NCBI GenBank assembly: GCA_900550135.1
Contig: URQO01000011.1
Location: 1 to 43,869, forward strand
DNA: 43,869 nucleotides
Origin: an uncultured Eubacterium sp.
GTDB taxonomy: Bacteria; Bacillota; Clostridia; Lachnospirales; Lachnospiraceae
Direction of reading: 5' to 3'
Shown here piece after piece: positions 34,701 to 43,760 of this stretch. The translations under genes and the position numbers were made by a program. The stretch's first letter is position 1; each line of letters begins with the position of its first letter. The notes beneath the pieces are model-generated. The model made no database searches and was not told the origin of the DNA. It worked only from the letters and a program-made list of their open reading frames with translations.

Positions 34701-34732
34701 GGATAGGAATGACGAAAAGAGAGGAGTTTTAC

Positions 34733-36004
34733 ATGAAGGTTCTTATTGTAGGAAGCGGTGGAAGAGAACATGCCATAGCAACAGCAGTTGCAAAAAGCCC
34801 AAAAGTTGACAAAATTTATTGTGCACCGGGCAATGCCGGAATCGGACAGATTGCAGAATGTGTAGATATAGGTGCTATGGAATTTGACAAACTTGTAGAG
34901 TTTGCAAAAGGAAAAGAAATAGATTTAACAGTAATAGGAATGGACGACCCATTAGTAGGCGGAGTTGTTGACAAATTCGAAGAAGCAGGACTTAGAGTAT
35001 TCGGTCCAAGAAAAAATGCAGCTATATTAGAAGGCTCAAAAGCTTTTTCAAAAGACTTAATGAAGAAATATAACATTCCAACAGCAGGTTATGAGAATTT
35101 TGATACACCGGAAGCTGCAATGAAGTATCTTGAAACTTCAAAATATCCTATTGTTTTAAAGGCTGACGGATTAGCACTTGGAAAAGGTGTATTAATCTGT
35201 AACACAAAAGAAGAAGCAATGGACGGTGTTAAAGAATTAATGTTGGACAAGAAGTTTGGCAATGCCGGAAATACTATAGTTATAGAAGAGTTTATGACAG
35301 GACGTGAAGTGTCAGTTCTTTCATTTGTAGATGGAAAGACAATTAAGATTATGACATCAGCTCAGGATCATAAGAGAGCAAAAGATGGTGATCAGGGACT
35401 TAATACAGGTGGTATGGGAACATTTTCACCTAGCCCATTTTATACAGATGAAGTTGATGAGTTCTGCAAAAAATATGTTTACCAGGCTACAGTAGATGCT
35501 ATGGCTTCAGAAGGAAGAGAATTTAAGGGAATTATTTTCTTTGGACTTATGCTTACAGAAGATGGACCAAAGGTATTAGAATACAATGCCAGATTTGGTG
35601 ATCCTGAAGCACAGGTAGTTCTACCAAGAATGAAAAATGATATTATTGATGTATTTGAGGCTTGTATTGATGGTACATTAGATCAGATTGATTTACAGTT
35701 TGAAGATAATGCAGCAGTATGTGTAGTACTTGCCAGCGATGGATATCCTGTTTCATATAAAAAAGGATTTGAAATCAAAGGTCTTGAAAACTTTGAAAAT
35801 AAAGAAGGCTATTACGTATTCCATGCAGGAACAAAACTTGACAATGGAAAGATTGTTACAAATGGTGGACGTGTTCTTGGTGTAACAGCAAAGGGTAAAG
35901 ACTTAAAAGAAGCCAGAGCCAATGCATACGAAGCAACAAAGCTGATTGACTTTGAAAACAAGTATATGCGTAACGATATTGGAAAAGCAATTGATGAAGC
36001 ATAG
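34733..36004 (+). CDS. purD: Phosphoribosylamine-glycine ligase
   Basis: PurD (GAR synthetase) is an ATP-grasp enzyme that couples phosphoribosylamine to glycine. The 423-residue protein begins MKVLIVGSGGREHAIA, has the ATP-grasp lysine region YPIVLKADGLALGKGV near 140, SAQDHKRAKDGDQGLNTGGMG near 205 and the metal-binding EYNARFGDPE near 285. ATG 34733 follows GAGAGGAG. The open frame runs back to 34658, but that would translate part of the structured repeat, so it is rejected. It ends the local purine cluster. Confidence 0.95.
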   Translation: MKVLIVGSGGREHAIATAVAKSPKVDKIYCAPGNAGIGQIAECVDIGAMEFDKLVEFAKGKEIDLTVIGMDDPLVGGVVDKFEEAGLRVFGPRKNAAILEGSKAFSKDLMKKYNIPTAGYENFDTPEAAMKYLETSKYPIVLKADGLALGKGVLICNTKEEAMDGVKELMLDKKFGNAGNTIVIEEFMTGREVSVLSFVDGKTIKIMTSAQDHKRAKDGDQGLNTGGMGTFSPSPFYTDEVDEFCKKYVYQATVDAMASEGREFKGIIFFGLMLTEDGPKVLEYNARFGDPEAQVVLPRMKNDIIDVFEACIDGTLDQIDLQFEDNAAVCVVLASDGYPVSYKKGFEIKGLENFENKEGYYVFHAGTKLDNGKIVTNGGRVLGVTAKGKDLKEARANAYEATKLIDFENKYMRNDIGKAIDEA

Positions 36005-36125
36005 TATATATAATGATACCATAAGAAAATGAATACGTAGTTTATATTAAAATGGTATAGTTAGTTCAAGTTCATACTATATACTATAAATCAAAGATAC
36101 GAAAGTGATGTTTAAAGGAAAGGAA

Positions 36126-37841
36126 ATGATGATGAAAAAATTAAAAAATCTGTTAATGATTATGATGGCAGTAACAGCTGTTATGGCAGCTTCAGTATTT
36201 ACTGTTAAAGCAGATGAGACAACTGATTTGTCAGATATGAAAGTATATGCAGTAGACAGCACAGGTGCAAAAACAGAAGTACCGATGACATTTAGTTCTA
36301 CAACATATAGTTATGATTTGACAGTAAAGTCAGATGTTGTATCTATTGAAATTACAGCAACACCAAAGACAAGCACATCAAAATGGGTTGTTGAAAAAGA
36401 AGCATTAAATACAAAGATGGACACAGGTACAAACTTAACTGTAGTAGCTGTAACATCATCTACAGGAGCTGTACAGAAATATACATTAAATACAAAGAAA
36501 TTAACAACAGCTGAAGAAGCAACATATGTTGCACCTGAAAATAATAACACTACAACTACAACAAAAAATCAGAAAGAAAAAACTGTTAAAGTTGGAAAGA
36601 GAAAGATGAAAATAACTGCATCTTTCAAAAAATCTGATATACCGGATGGATTTAAACAGGCTACAGCAAAGTATAAAAAGAAAAAATATACTTGCATAAA
36701 AGGTGAAAGAAAAGATATTACAGCATTTTATCTTCACAACAAGAAGACAGAAGGATTTTACATATATGATAAAGACCAGGATAAGTTCTATCCAATGAAC
36801 AACATCAAGGTTAAGAGCAGAATGTATACAATCGTTGAGCCAAAAGAAGCAGATGGCATTGTTGCAGGATACGAAAAGAAAAAGATTACAATTATTGACC
36901 AGAAAGTTAGTGCATGGGCATTGGACGAAGAAGAAGGAATGTATCTTGTTTATGCAATGAACTGGAATGGCGATACAAATCTTTATTCATATGATGATAA
37001 TGAAAAATGTTTCCAGAGATATTTAACATCATCAGATGCAAACAAGCAGTCAGAAGCTGCAGCAAAGGCTTATAATAACCTTCAAAAAGAACATAATAAA
37101 TTAGTAGACAGATATAATGTACTTGTTAAGATATTATGCGGACTTGGTGTGATTATCATTATTTTAATTTTTGTTATTATCAACCTTGCAATTAGTAAAA
37201 AAGAAAAGAAAATAAAGAAAAATAACAAAGAGGCTTTTGAAAAAACTTCTGATAAAGATGAAAAGAAAAAGGCTAAAAAGTCTAAAAAAGAAAAGAAAGC
37301 AAAATATCAGGAAGAAGATGAAGATGACATCGATTCAGGAGTAGCAATTGACGATATTAATTCCGAAGATGCAACCAATGACAAAAAGCAGGAACCGGAA
37401 GCTACAGAAGATGAAGTTGAAGAGTTGTCAACTGAAATTGATGCTGATATTGTCAATGAAATTGCAGATGAACAAATAGAAGAAATCAAGGAAGAATCAC
37501 CTGTAGTTGATATGGATGACAAAGAAGAAACTGTAAAAGAAGAGCCTGAAGCTGATGAAGAAGCTCCAAAGAGAAGAATGTTTGGCAGAGGCAAACAGAA
37601 CAGAATATATGGTGATGTTCCAACATATGGAACAGAAAACGAATCTGAAGAAGGATTTTACGGTGGAGAAGTACAGGAAGAAGATGAAGTATTTATTGAT
37701 ATCGTAGATGACAAGGATAAAGAGAAAGCAGATAATACAGAAGATGCAGAAGATTTGAAATCAACAATGAAATCATTATTACCTGAGGATGATGAGGAAG
37801 AGGATGATGATGACGATTTTGAATTTATCAATTTAGACTAA
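36126..37841 (+). CDS. Exported membrane-anchored protein with acidic cytoplasmic tail
   Basis: The protein has about 571 residues. It starts with a signal peptide (LLMIMMAVTAVMAASVFTVKA), an extracellular part with a cadherin-like beta segment then a Lys-rich domain, a short predicted coiled coil (EAAAKAYNNLQKEHNKLVDR), and one membrane helix (CGLGVIIIILIFVIINLAI near residue 345). The cytoplasmic side is first very basic (KKEKKIKKNNKEA) and then very acidic, ending in a DDEEEDDDDDFEF run. Three ATGs in a row make the exact start uncertain (36126, 36129, 36132). The function is unknown; conserved short motifs such as RRMFGRGKQNRIYGD lie in the tail. It stands alone between purD and clpC and ends with a terminator. 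Confidence 0.75.
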   Translation: MMMKKLKNLLMIMMAVTAVMAASVFTVKADETTDLSDMKVYAVDSTGAKTEVPMTFSSTTYSYDLTVKSDVVSIEITATPKTSTSKWVVEKEALNTKMDTGTNLTVVAVTSSTGAVQKYTLNTKKLTTAEEATYVAPENNNTTTTTKNQKEKTVKVGKRKMKITASFKKSDIPDGFKQATAKYKKKKYTCIKGERKDITAFYLHNKKTEGFYIYDKDQDKFYPMNNIKVKSRMYTIVEPKEADGIVAGYEKKKITIIDQKVSAWALDEEEGMYLVYAMNWNGDTNLYSYDDNEKCFQRYLTSSDANKQSEAAAKAYNNLQKEHNKLVDRYNVLVKILCGLGVIIIILIFVIINLAISKKEKKIKKNNKEAFEKTSDKDEKKKAKKSKKEKKAKYQEEDEDDIDSGVAIDDINSEDATNDKKQEPEATEDEVEELSTEIDADIVNEIADEQIEEIKEESPVVDMDDKEETVKEEPEADEEAPKRRMFGRGKQNRIYGDVPTYGTENESEEGFYGGEVQEEDEVFIDIVDDKDKEKADNTEDAEDLKSTMKSLLPEDDEEEDDDDDFEFINLD

Positions 37842-37850
37842 CATAAGATT

Positions 37851-37887
37851 AAAGGGTAATTCTTTTATAAGGATTACCCTTTATTTA
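37851..37887 (+). terminator. Intrinsic terminator
   Basis: AAAGGGTAATTC and GGATTACCCTTT pair around an eight-base loop, followed by ATTT. It closes the surface-protein gene. Confidence 0.8.
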
Positions 37888-37958
37888 AAAAAATCGACAA
37901 AAAATAGACATATTTTCATATTAAAATAATACCTATAAAATCATGGAGGGGTATACAC

Positions 37959-40442
37959 ATGGATAGTAATAAATTTACTAAACAGACAATTGAAGCAATA
38001 GGACATGCAAAGGATGCGGCAATTGATTTAGGTGTAAATTATATAGGAACAGAACATGTATTGGCTGGTATGGCAAAGGTTACAAACAGCATCGCGGCCA
38101 ATATTTTGTACAATTACAATCTGACATATAATGACATAATTGCAGCAATTGAAGAGGACATGAATATTACTTCCGGTATTAGATCAAAGTCAAAGTTAAA
38201 AAATATTGGCCCATCAAAAAGAGCTGAAAAAATGCTTGAAAGAGCATATATGGAAGCAAGTGAGCAGGGATTGCCACAGATAGGAACAGAACATATGCTT
38301 CTTGCAATGATTGCAGATCCTGACTGTGAGGCACATTGTGTACTGGCAAGTTATGGTGTCAATTTAAAAAAGATGTGTGCTGATATATTAAATCTTACAA
38401 ACAGAGACATTAACGAAGTTAAAAGATATATCAAAAATGAAAAAAGAAATTCACGTGGAGATAGAAGTGCTACACCTACATTGGAAAAATATGGTCGTGA
38501 TTTAACAGAAGATGCAAAAAATCACAGATTAGACCCTGTAGTAGGAAGGGAAAACGAGATTCAGAGAATTATCCAGATACTTAGCAGAAGAACAAAAAAC
38601 AATCCTTGTCTTATAGGAGAGCCGGGAGTTGGTAAAACAGCTATAGTGGAAGCAATAGCCTGGAGAATTTACGAAAAGAAAGTTCCAAAGACTATGGTTG
38701 GAAAGCGTGTGTTCAGTCTTGATTTGTCAGGAGCAGTGGCAGGTTCAAAATACAGAGGAGAGTTTGAGGAACGCCTTAAAAAGATAATTGATGAAGTGGA
38801 AAATTCCGAAAATATTATTTTATTTATTGATGAAATTCATACAATTATTGGAGCAGGTGGGGCAGAAGGATCAATGGATGCCTCAAATATTTTGAAACCT
38901 TCTCTTACAAAAGGAAGATTACAGATTATTGGTGCCACCACTATTACAGAATATAGAAAATATTTTGAAAAGGATGCTGCTCTTGAAAGAAGATTTCAGC
39001 CGGTTACAGTAGAAGAGCCTACAAAGGAGCAGGCAGTAGAAATATTAAAAGGACTTAGAAAGTCATACGAGGATTTCCACAATGTTACAATCAGTGATGA
39101 GGCTATAGAAGCTGCTGTTACCCTATCATCAAGGTATATTAACGACAGAAATCTTCCGGATAAGGCCATTGACTTGATAGATGAGGCATGTTCAAAAAAC
39201 AGACTTAAGGAAATTCCAAAGCCAAAGAGTGTATATGACAAGGAGTTGCAGGTGGCAGAGCTTAATCTTGAACTTGAAATGTGTGTAAGACATGCAGATT
39301 TTAAGTCAGCAAGTGAGATTAAAAAGCAACTTGATAGGGTACAGACAAAACTTGATAAAGCAACTAAAAAATGGCAGGGCGTGGAAGAAGCATACAGACC
39401 TGTTATTAAGGAAAGCTCTATCGAGGAAATTGTTGAAATGTGGACAGGTATTCCTGTAACAAATCTTGAAAAGAATGAGCAAAAGAGACTGCTGAATCTG
39501 GAAAAAATATTGCATAAGCGTATGATAGGACAGGATGAGGCTGTAAGTGCTGTGGCAAAGGCTGTCAGAAGAGGGCGTGTCGGACTTAAAAATCCAAACA
39601 GACCAATAGGTTCGTTTTTATTCTTAGGACCAACAGGTGTTGGAAAGACAGAGCTTTCAAAAACATTGGCACAGGCTGTATTTGGAACAGAGGATTCCAT
39701 TATCAGAGTTGATATGTCTGAATACATGGAAAAGCATAGTGTATCTAAACTGATTGGTTCTCCACCGGGATATGTTGGATTTGAAGATGGTGGTCAACTT
39801 AGCGACAAAGTTCGTCAGAATCCATATTCAGTAGTGCTTTTTGATGAAATTGAAAAGGCACATCCGGACGTGTTTAATATATTACTTCAGGTATTAGATG
39901 ACGGTCATATTACTGATTCAAAGGGGAGAAAAGTAAGCTTCAAAAATACTATTATCATTATGACAAGTAATGCAGGAGCCAACAGAATTGTTGATCCAAA
40001 GCATTTAGGATTTAGTCAGGGTGACACTGAAAAGCAGGATTATGAGCGTATGAAAGCCAGTGTAATGGAAGAAGTTAAATTGATGTTTAAACCAGAGTTT
40101 TTAAACAGAATTGATGACATTATAGTATTCCATACATTAACAGAAAAAGAAGTAAAGAGTATAGTTTCACTTATGCTTAAAAATCTTGCAAAGCAGGTTT
40201 ATGAACAGATGGAAATTACATTAAAGTTTACATCAACCTTAAAATCATATATTGCAAAGGAAAGTTACGACAAAAAGTACGGAGCAAGACCACTTAGAAG
40301 GATGATTCAAAATAAGGTTGAAGATGAACTTGCAAATGAACTTCTGGCAGGCAATGTCAAAAAAGGCGACAATGTGAATGTTGGATACAAAAATAATAAA
40401 GTCACATTTACACCGGTAGAACAGAAGAAAAAAGAAGTTTAA
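37959..40442 (+). CDS. clpC: ATP-dependent Clp protease ATP-binding subunit ClpC
   Basis: This Hsp100 unfoldase feeds substrates to ClpP. The 827-residue protein has an N-terminal Clp-N repeat domain (about 1-140), a first AAA+ module with GEPGVGKT near 220 and LFIDEIHTIIGAG, a UVR-type coiled middle segment near 425-460, and a second AAA+ module with GPTGVGKT near 560 and VVLFDEIEKAHPDV. The middle segment and overall length fit ClpC rather than ClpB. It starts behind GGAGGGG. ctsR, mcsA and mcsB, which precede clpC in bacilli, are absent here, so control must differ. Confidence 0.95.
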   Translation: MDSNKFTKQTIEAIGHAKDAAIDLGVNYIGTEHVLAGMAKVTNSIAANILYNYNLTYNDIIAAIEEDMNITSGIRSKSKLKNIGPSKRAEKMLERAYMEASEQGLPQIGTEHMLLAMIADPDCEAHCVLASYGVNLKKMCADILNLTNRDINEVKRYIKNEKRNSRGDRSATPTLEKYGRDLTEDAKNHRLDPVVGRENEIQRIIQILSRRTKNNPCLIGEPGVGKTAIVEAIAWRIYEKKVPKTMVGKRVFSLDLSGAVAGSKYRGEFEERLKKIIDEVENSENIILFIDEIHTIIGAGGAEGSMDASNILKPSLTKGRLQIIGATTITEYRKYFEKDAALERRFQPVTVEEPTKEQAVEILKGLRKSYEDFHNVTISDEAIEAAVTLSSRYINDRNLPDKAIDLIDEACSKNRLKEIPKPKSVYDKELQVAELNLELEMCVRHADFKSASEIKKQLDRVQTKLDKATKKWQGVEEAYRPVIKESSIEEIVEMWTGIPVTNLEKNEQKRLLNLEKILHKRMIGQDEAVSAVAKAVRRGRVGLKNPNRPIGSFLFLGPTGVGKTELSKTLAQAVFGTEDSIIRVDMSEYMEKHSVSKLIGSPPGYVGFEDGGQLSDKVRQNPYSVVLFDEIEKAHPDVFNILLQVLDDGHITDSKGRKVSFKNTIIIMTSNAGANRIVDPKHLGFSQGDTEKQDYERMKASVMEEVKLMFKPEFLNRIDDIIVFHTLTEKEVKSIVSLMLKNLAKQVYEQMEITLKFTSTLKSYIAKESYDKKYGARPLRRMIQNKVEDELANELLAGNVKKGDNVNVGYKNNKVTFTPVEQKKKEV

Positions 40443-40633
40443 TTTTATCAACATAAAGTAAAGATAGTAAAACTTAGTTTTCATTGGAAGAAATAGTTGA
40501 AAAATATAACAAAGTTTTTGCATAAATTTTGGTATAAAATATATGTAAAAATCTGATGAAAAAACGGGTTAAATATGATACACTATTTTTATTAAGAAAG
40601 TCGTTGAAAAACGAAAAGGTACAGGAGGAAAAA

Positions 40634-41047
40634 ATGGCTATTATAAAAGAGTTAATCAAAAAGGAAAGCAATGGAACATTAAGTTTTGGAAATTATCAGT
40701 TAGATTCAAAAAAGAAGTTGTCAGACTTTGAATTTGACGGAGATTTATATAAAGTAAAAACTTGGAACGAGATTACAAAGTTAGAAAGAAACGGAACATT
40801 TGTATATGAATCACTTCCGGGAACAGCAGTCAATGTTTTCAGGGAAACAGCAGATGAAGTTAGCTTTTTCGTAGATGGTGTAGGTCAGACTCAGATTACA
40901 TTAGAGTTAGAGTCAAACAAGGATTACAAGGTTATTGTTGATGAAAAGGAACTTGGAGTATCACAGACAGATATAGGTGGAAAACTTACATTTGATGTTG
41001 ATTTAAGCAAGGGTTCACTGGCAGCAGTCAAAGTATTGGCAGTTTAA
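40634..41047 (+). CDS. Conserved small protein, sometimes labelled endosialidase
   Basis: The 137-residue product begins MAIIKELIKKESNGTLSFGNYQ and includes KVKTWNEITKLERNGTFVYESLPGT. Similar proteins are widespread in Lachnospiraceae and have been annotated as endosialidase, but nothing in the sequence supports a sialidase activity, so I treat the function as unknown. No signal peptide is present and the second half is mostly beta strand. ATG 40634 follows a strong AGGAGG; the longer frame from 40556 has no such site. A terminator follows. Confidence 0.75.
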   Translation: MAIIKELIKKESNGTLSFGNYQLDSKKKLSDFEFDGDLYKVKTWNEITKLERNGTFVYESLPGTAVNVFRETADEVSFFVDGVGQTQITLELESNKDYKVIVDEKELGVSQTDIGGKLTFDVDLSKGSLAAVKVLAV

Positions 41048-41071
41048 TAATCAAAAGAATATTTAATAAAC

Positions 41072-41102
41072 AAAAAGACCCTATAATTAAGGGTCTTTTT
41101 TG
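41072..41102 (+). terminator. Intrinsic terminator
   Basis: AAAAAGACCC and GGGTCTTTTT pair around a short TATAATTAA-type loop, ending in six T. It separates the small conserved gene from radA. Confidence 0.9.
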
Positions 41103-41148
41103 TAACAACTAAAGTCAAATTTTAAAAATATAAGGGAAAAGAATAGAT

Positions 41149-42504
41149 ATGGCAAAAGCAAATAAAACAATGTTTTTCTGCAAGGAATGTGGATATGAGT
41201 CGTCAAAGTGGCTGGGTCAGTGTCCCGGATGCAGAGAGGTTGGAACCTTTGTAGAAGAACCTATAGGGAAAAAAACTAAAACAGTAACAAAAAGCCTGTT
41301 AAACAGTATGCCTGTTACTATTAATCAGGTAACAGTAAACAAAGAAGAACGTACAAGTACAGGATTTAGTGAATTAGACAGAGTACTTGGTGGTGGCATA
41401 GTGGCAGGAGGATTGATTCTGGTAGGAGGAGACCCCGGTATTGGAAAGTCCACATTGTTACTTCAGGTATGCAGAAATATTTCAAACAATGGCAAAAAGT
41501 TATTATATATATCAGGTGAAGAGTCTTTAAAACAAATAAAAATAAGGGCAAATAGAATGGGTCAGTTTAGTGACAATTTAAGTCTTTTATCAGAAACAAG
41601 TCTTGATGTCATTGAGGCGGTAATTGATGAGACTAAGCCTGAAATTGTGGTTATTGACTCTATACAGACCATGTTTAGGGAGGATATTAGTTCGGCTCCC
41701 GGCAGTGTCAGCCAGATTAGAGAATCAACAAACACGCTGATGCAGATTGCAAAAGGAAATGGTATATCCATTTTTATAGTTGGTCATGTTACAAAAGAAG
41801 GCGCTGTTGCAGGTCCAAGAGTTCTTGAACATATGGTAGATACAGTTTTGTATTTTGAAGGAGACAGGCATGCATCTTATCGTATTTTGCGCGGAGTAAA
41901 AAACAGATTTGGTTCAACAAATGAAATAGGTGTATTTGAGATGAGAGAAGATGGACTTCATCAGGTATTAAATCCATCTGAATTTATGTTGGAGGGAAGG
42001 CCAAAAGATGCAACAGGGTCAGTTGTATCCTGTCTTATGGAAGGAACACGTCCTATATTGGTAGAAATTCAGGCACTTATAAATCATACAGCTTTTGGTA
42101 TGCCACGCCGAACTGCTGTAGGAACTGATTACAACAGAGTAAATTTGCTGATGGCTGTTATAGAGAAGCATATGGGTATCCAAATGGGTGATTATGATGC
42201 CTATGTCAATGTTGCAGGAGGCATGAAAATAACAGAGCCTGCAATGGATTTGGCACTTGTAACAGCTCTCATAGGCAGCTATAGAAATCGTGTCATTTCA
42301 TCTGATACCATTGTCTTTGGTGAAGTGGGATTGTCAGGAGAGGTAAGAGCTGTGTCACAGGCTGAACAAAGAGTTCTTGAGGCAAAAAAACTAGGATTTA
42401 ACAGATGCATTTTGCCGTCTGTTTGCGTGAAATCTTTAAAAGATATTTCGGGTATAGAAATAATAGGAGTAAACAATATAAGAGAGGCTTGTGACAAACT
42501 GTAA
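41149..42504 (+). CDS. radA: DNA repair protein RadA
   Basis: RadA (Sms) is a RecA-like ATPase that drives branch migration in recombinational repair. The 451-residue protein has an N-terminal zinc finger with Cys 11, 14, 25 and 28, a Walker A GGDPGIGKST near 95, the family-defining KNRFGSTNEIG motif near 250, and a C-terminal Lon-like domain with NVAGGMKITEPAMDLAL and FGEVGLSGEVR. The gene follows clpC at one gene's distance, an order often seen in Firmicutes. Confidence 0.96.
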   Translation: MAKANKTMFFCKECGYESSKWLGQCPGCREVGTFVEEPIGKKTKTVTKSLLNSMPVTINQVTVNKEERTSTGFSELDRVLGGGIVAGGLILVGGDPGIGKSTLLLQVCRNISNNGKKLLYISGEESLKQIKIRANRMGQFSDNLSLLSETSLDVIEAVIDETKPEIVVIDSIQTMFREDISSAPGSVSQIRESTNTLMQIAKGNGISIFIVGHVTKEGAVAGPRVLEHMVDTVLYFEGDRHASYRILRGVKNRFGSTNEIGVFEMREDGLHQVLNPSEFMLEGRPKDATGSVVSCLMEGTRPILVEIQALINHTAFGMPRRTAVGTDYNRVNLLMAVIEKHMGIQMGDYDAYVNVAGGMKITEPAMDLALVTALIGSYRNRVISSDTIVFGEVGLSGEVRAVSQAEQRVLEAKKLGFNRCILPSVCVKSLKDISGIEIIGVNNIREACDKL

Positions 42505-42540
42505 AAAGTCATGTTTTGTCATAAACAATGGCAAAATTGG

Positions 42541-42569
42541 TTGACAAGTTCTGGGGTTTATGATATAAA
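42541..42569 (+). promoter_or_regulatory. Strong sigma-70-type promoter of tRNA-Trp
   Basis: TTGACA (42541-42546), a 17-base spacer and TATAAA (42564-42569), with an extended TG before the -10, stand 22 bases ahead of the tRNA. This is the best consensus promoter in the window. Confidence 0.85.
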
Positions 42570-42591
42570 TATCCTTGTGCTTAAACGCAAT

Positions 42592-42662
42592 AGGGGCATA
42601 GTTCATCGGTAGAATAAGAGTCTCCAAAACTCCAGAGCTGGGTTCGATTCCTAGTGCCCCTG
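42592..42662 (+). tRNA. tRNA-Trp (anticodon CCA)
   Basis: The acceptor stem AGGGGCA/TGCCCCT is perfect; the D arm is GTTC/GAAT with one wobble pair; the anticodon loop is CTCCAAA, giving anticodon CCA; and the T arm is CTGGG-TTCGATT-CCTAG. The outermost pair of the anticodon stem is an A-C mismatch, leaving four pairs (GAGT/ACTC). The discriminator is G and CCA is not encoded. It has its own promoter and terminator. Confidence 0.93.
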
Positions 42663-42665
42663 TTG

Positions 42666-42702
42666 AAAAAGTCTTTAAAGGAAATCCTTTAAAGACTTTT
42701 TT
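42666..42702 (+). terminator. Bidirectional intrinsic terminator
   Basis: AAAAAGTCTTTAAAGG and CCTTTAAAGACTTTTT form a perfect 16-bp hairpin with T-runs on both strands. It terminates the tRNA on the plus strand and the higBA locus on the minus strand, whose last gene ends at 42710. Confidence 0.88.
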
Positions 42703-42709
42703 AGATTTA

Positions 42710-43006
42710 TTATTTTCTCTTTAGTGGAACTACCTGAAGTGTTTTGCCTAGAGAATTTAATATTTTTAATACAGTAGACAGTTGTGGATCAGTGATTCCT
42801 TTTTCCATTCTTGAAATTACAGGCTGTTTTACACCACTCATTGTTTCGAGTTGTTTCTGGGTAATACCATTTTCTTCTCTTGCCTGTATCATTTCGCTTA
42901 TAATGTCAACGCGTATTTTACTTTCAGCAATCTCCTCAGGAGTAAATAATTGTTTTTCCAATTCATCCCATGATGAACCTTTAGGATGTATTCTCGCTTT
43001 ACTCAT
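42710..43006 (-). CDS. HigA/XRE-type antitoxin
   Basis: This 98-residue protein starts MSKARIHPKGSSWDELE and has a C-terminal helix-turn-helix (ITQKQLETMSGVKQPVISRMEKG), typical of antitoxins of the HigA group that neutralise a RelE/HigB-like toxin and repress the operon. ATG 43006 is preceded by AAAGGAG at eight bases; the longer frame from 43033 would start within the toxin gene. The start overlaps the toxin stop by eight bases (ATGAGTAA). The order is toxin first, as usual for hig loci. Confidence 0.88.
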   Translation of the reverse strand: MSKARIHPKGSSWDELEKQLFTPEEIAESKIRVDIISEMIQAREENGITQKQLETMSGVKQPVISRMEKGITDPQLSTVLKILNSLGKTLQVVPLKRK

Positions 43007-43359
43007 TTTTCGCGCTCCTTTCAATATAATCATTCATCAGTTTTATTGCCTTTTTAATTTCTCTTGATGGAGTCTTTTGGGTCATCTTTCTAAAATAAGA
43101 TAATAAAATAATATCATTACCATCATATGTAAAAAAGAAAAATCTGTCTTTTAGTGGTCTTAATTCCCATAGGTCATTCTTTATGTGACGAACAAAAGGC
43201 ATCCCTGCTCTTGTACCATTTTGTTTTAGGATATTTAAATAATCATGGATTTTATTTAATTTTATAAGACTGTCTTTAGTATTTTTTTTTTAAAGAAACA
43301 ATATATTGTTTGACAGGTTCGTTTCCTTTTTTATCTTTATAGAAACTAATATTATACAA
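42999..43359 (-). pseudogene. HigB/RelE-like toxin (Gp49-like) with a +1 frameshift
   Basis: The N-terminal part reads MYNISFYKDKKGNEPVKQYI from a TTG at 43359, with AAGGAG nine bases upstream. The frame then breaks in a run of ten A (plus-strand T-run 43282-43291). The remaining part continues in another frame as NTKDSLIKLNKIHDYLNIL, GTRAGMPFVRHIKNDLWELRP and FRKMTQKTPSREI, the well-known core of phage-derived Gp49-like HigB toxins. With nine A the frame would be whole, at about 119 residues. This could be a real knock-out, a phase-variable tract, or a sequencing error in a homopolymer. Confidence 0.82.
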
Positions 43360-43382
43360 TTTTTCATTCTCCTTCCTTAATA

Positions 43383-43411
43383 AATATAACTTAAATGCAT
43401 ATTAACGTCAA
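43383..43411 (-). promoter_or_regulatory. Promoter and probable operator of the higBA locus
   Basis: On the minus strand TTGACG (43411-43406), 17 bases, then TATATT (43388-43383) lies just before the toxin ribosome site. The spacer holds a near-palindrome TTAAATGCATATTAA (43391-43405), a likely binding site for the helix-turn-helix antitoxin. Confidence 0.6.
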
Positions 43412-43504
43412 TCACAAAATATGATTCGTTTATATAATATTGGTCCCAATAGTCTATTACATAATTATGGCAGCGATAGCTATAGTTTTTGCTGCTAGGG
43501 ACAG

Positions 43505-43760
43505 TTGCCATTATTTAACGGACACCAGTGGAAGCAGTACATAGACAGAATGAATAAGGAAGATCCGGATGTAGTGTTAATAGTAGGGGATTTTGTAGAT
43601 GATGACACCACAAAGGATGATATGATTGCCTCATGCAAAGTGTTATGGATACGAAAAAAGAGGCAACACAAACTTTATTGTTACCTCAGGAATTTCAGAT
43701 TGGGCATTCAAATTTAAAACTGGATGCAAATCTGAATATGCTGTAATAAATGTAAATTAA
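43505..43760 (+). pseudogene. Remnant of a metallophosphoesterase gene
   Basis: One frame reads PLFNGHQWKQYIDRMNKEDP followed by DVVLIVGDFVDDDTTKDDM, which carries the GDFVDD metal-binding signature of calcineurin-like phosphoesterases. Then a frame change leads to NFIVTSGISDWAFKFKTGC followed by KSEYAVINVN and a stop at 43760, matching the typical C-terminus of the same family. The central domain with the GNHD motif and the N-terminal DxH motif are missing, so this is a decayed gene with an internal deletion. The gap 43371-43504 holds the higBA promoter and weak inverted repeats; beyond 43760 I see no gene. Confidence 0.75.

Noticed and set aside
34658..34732. Longer N-terminus for purD
   Set aside because: It would translate the structured repeat; PurD proteins start at MKVLIVGSGGREHA.
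38996..39727. 243-codon minus-strand ORF inside clpC
   Set aside because: It is the antisense shadow of a strongly conserved coding region, with no ribosome site or recognisable product.
43441..43500. Weak inverted repeats (GTCCC...GGGAC, GCAGC...GCTGC) as a fourth copy of the structured element
   Set aside because: Only a few bases resemble the core, and the GGTTC/GAACC stem and GCTTTC base are absent.
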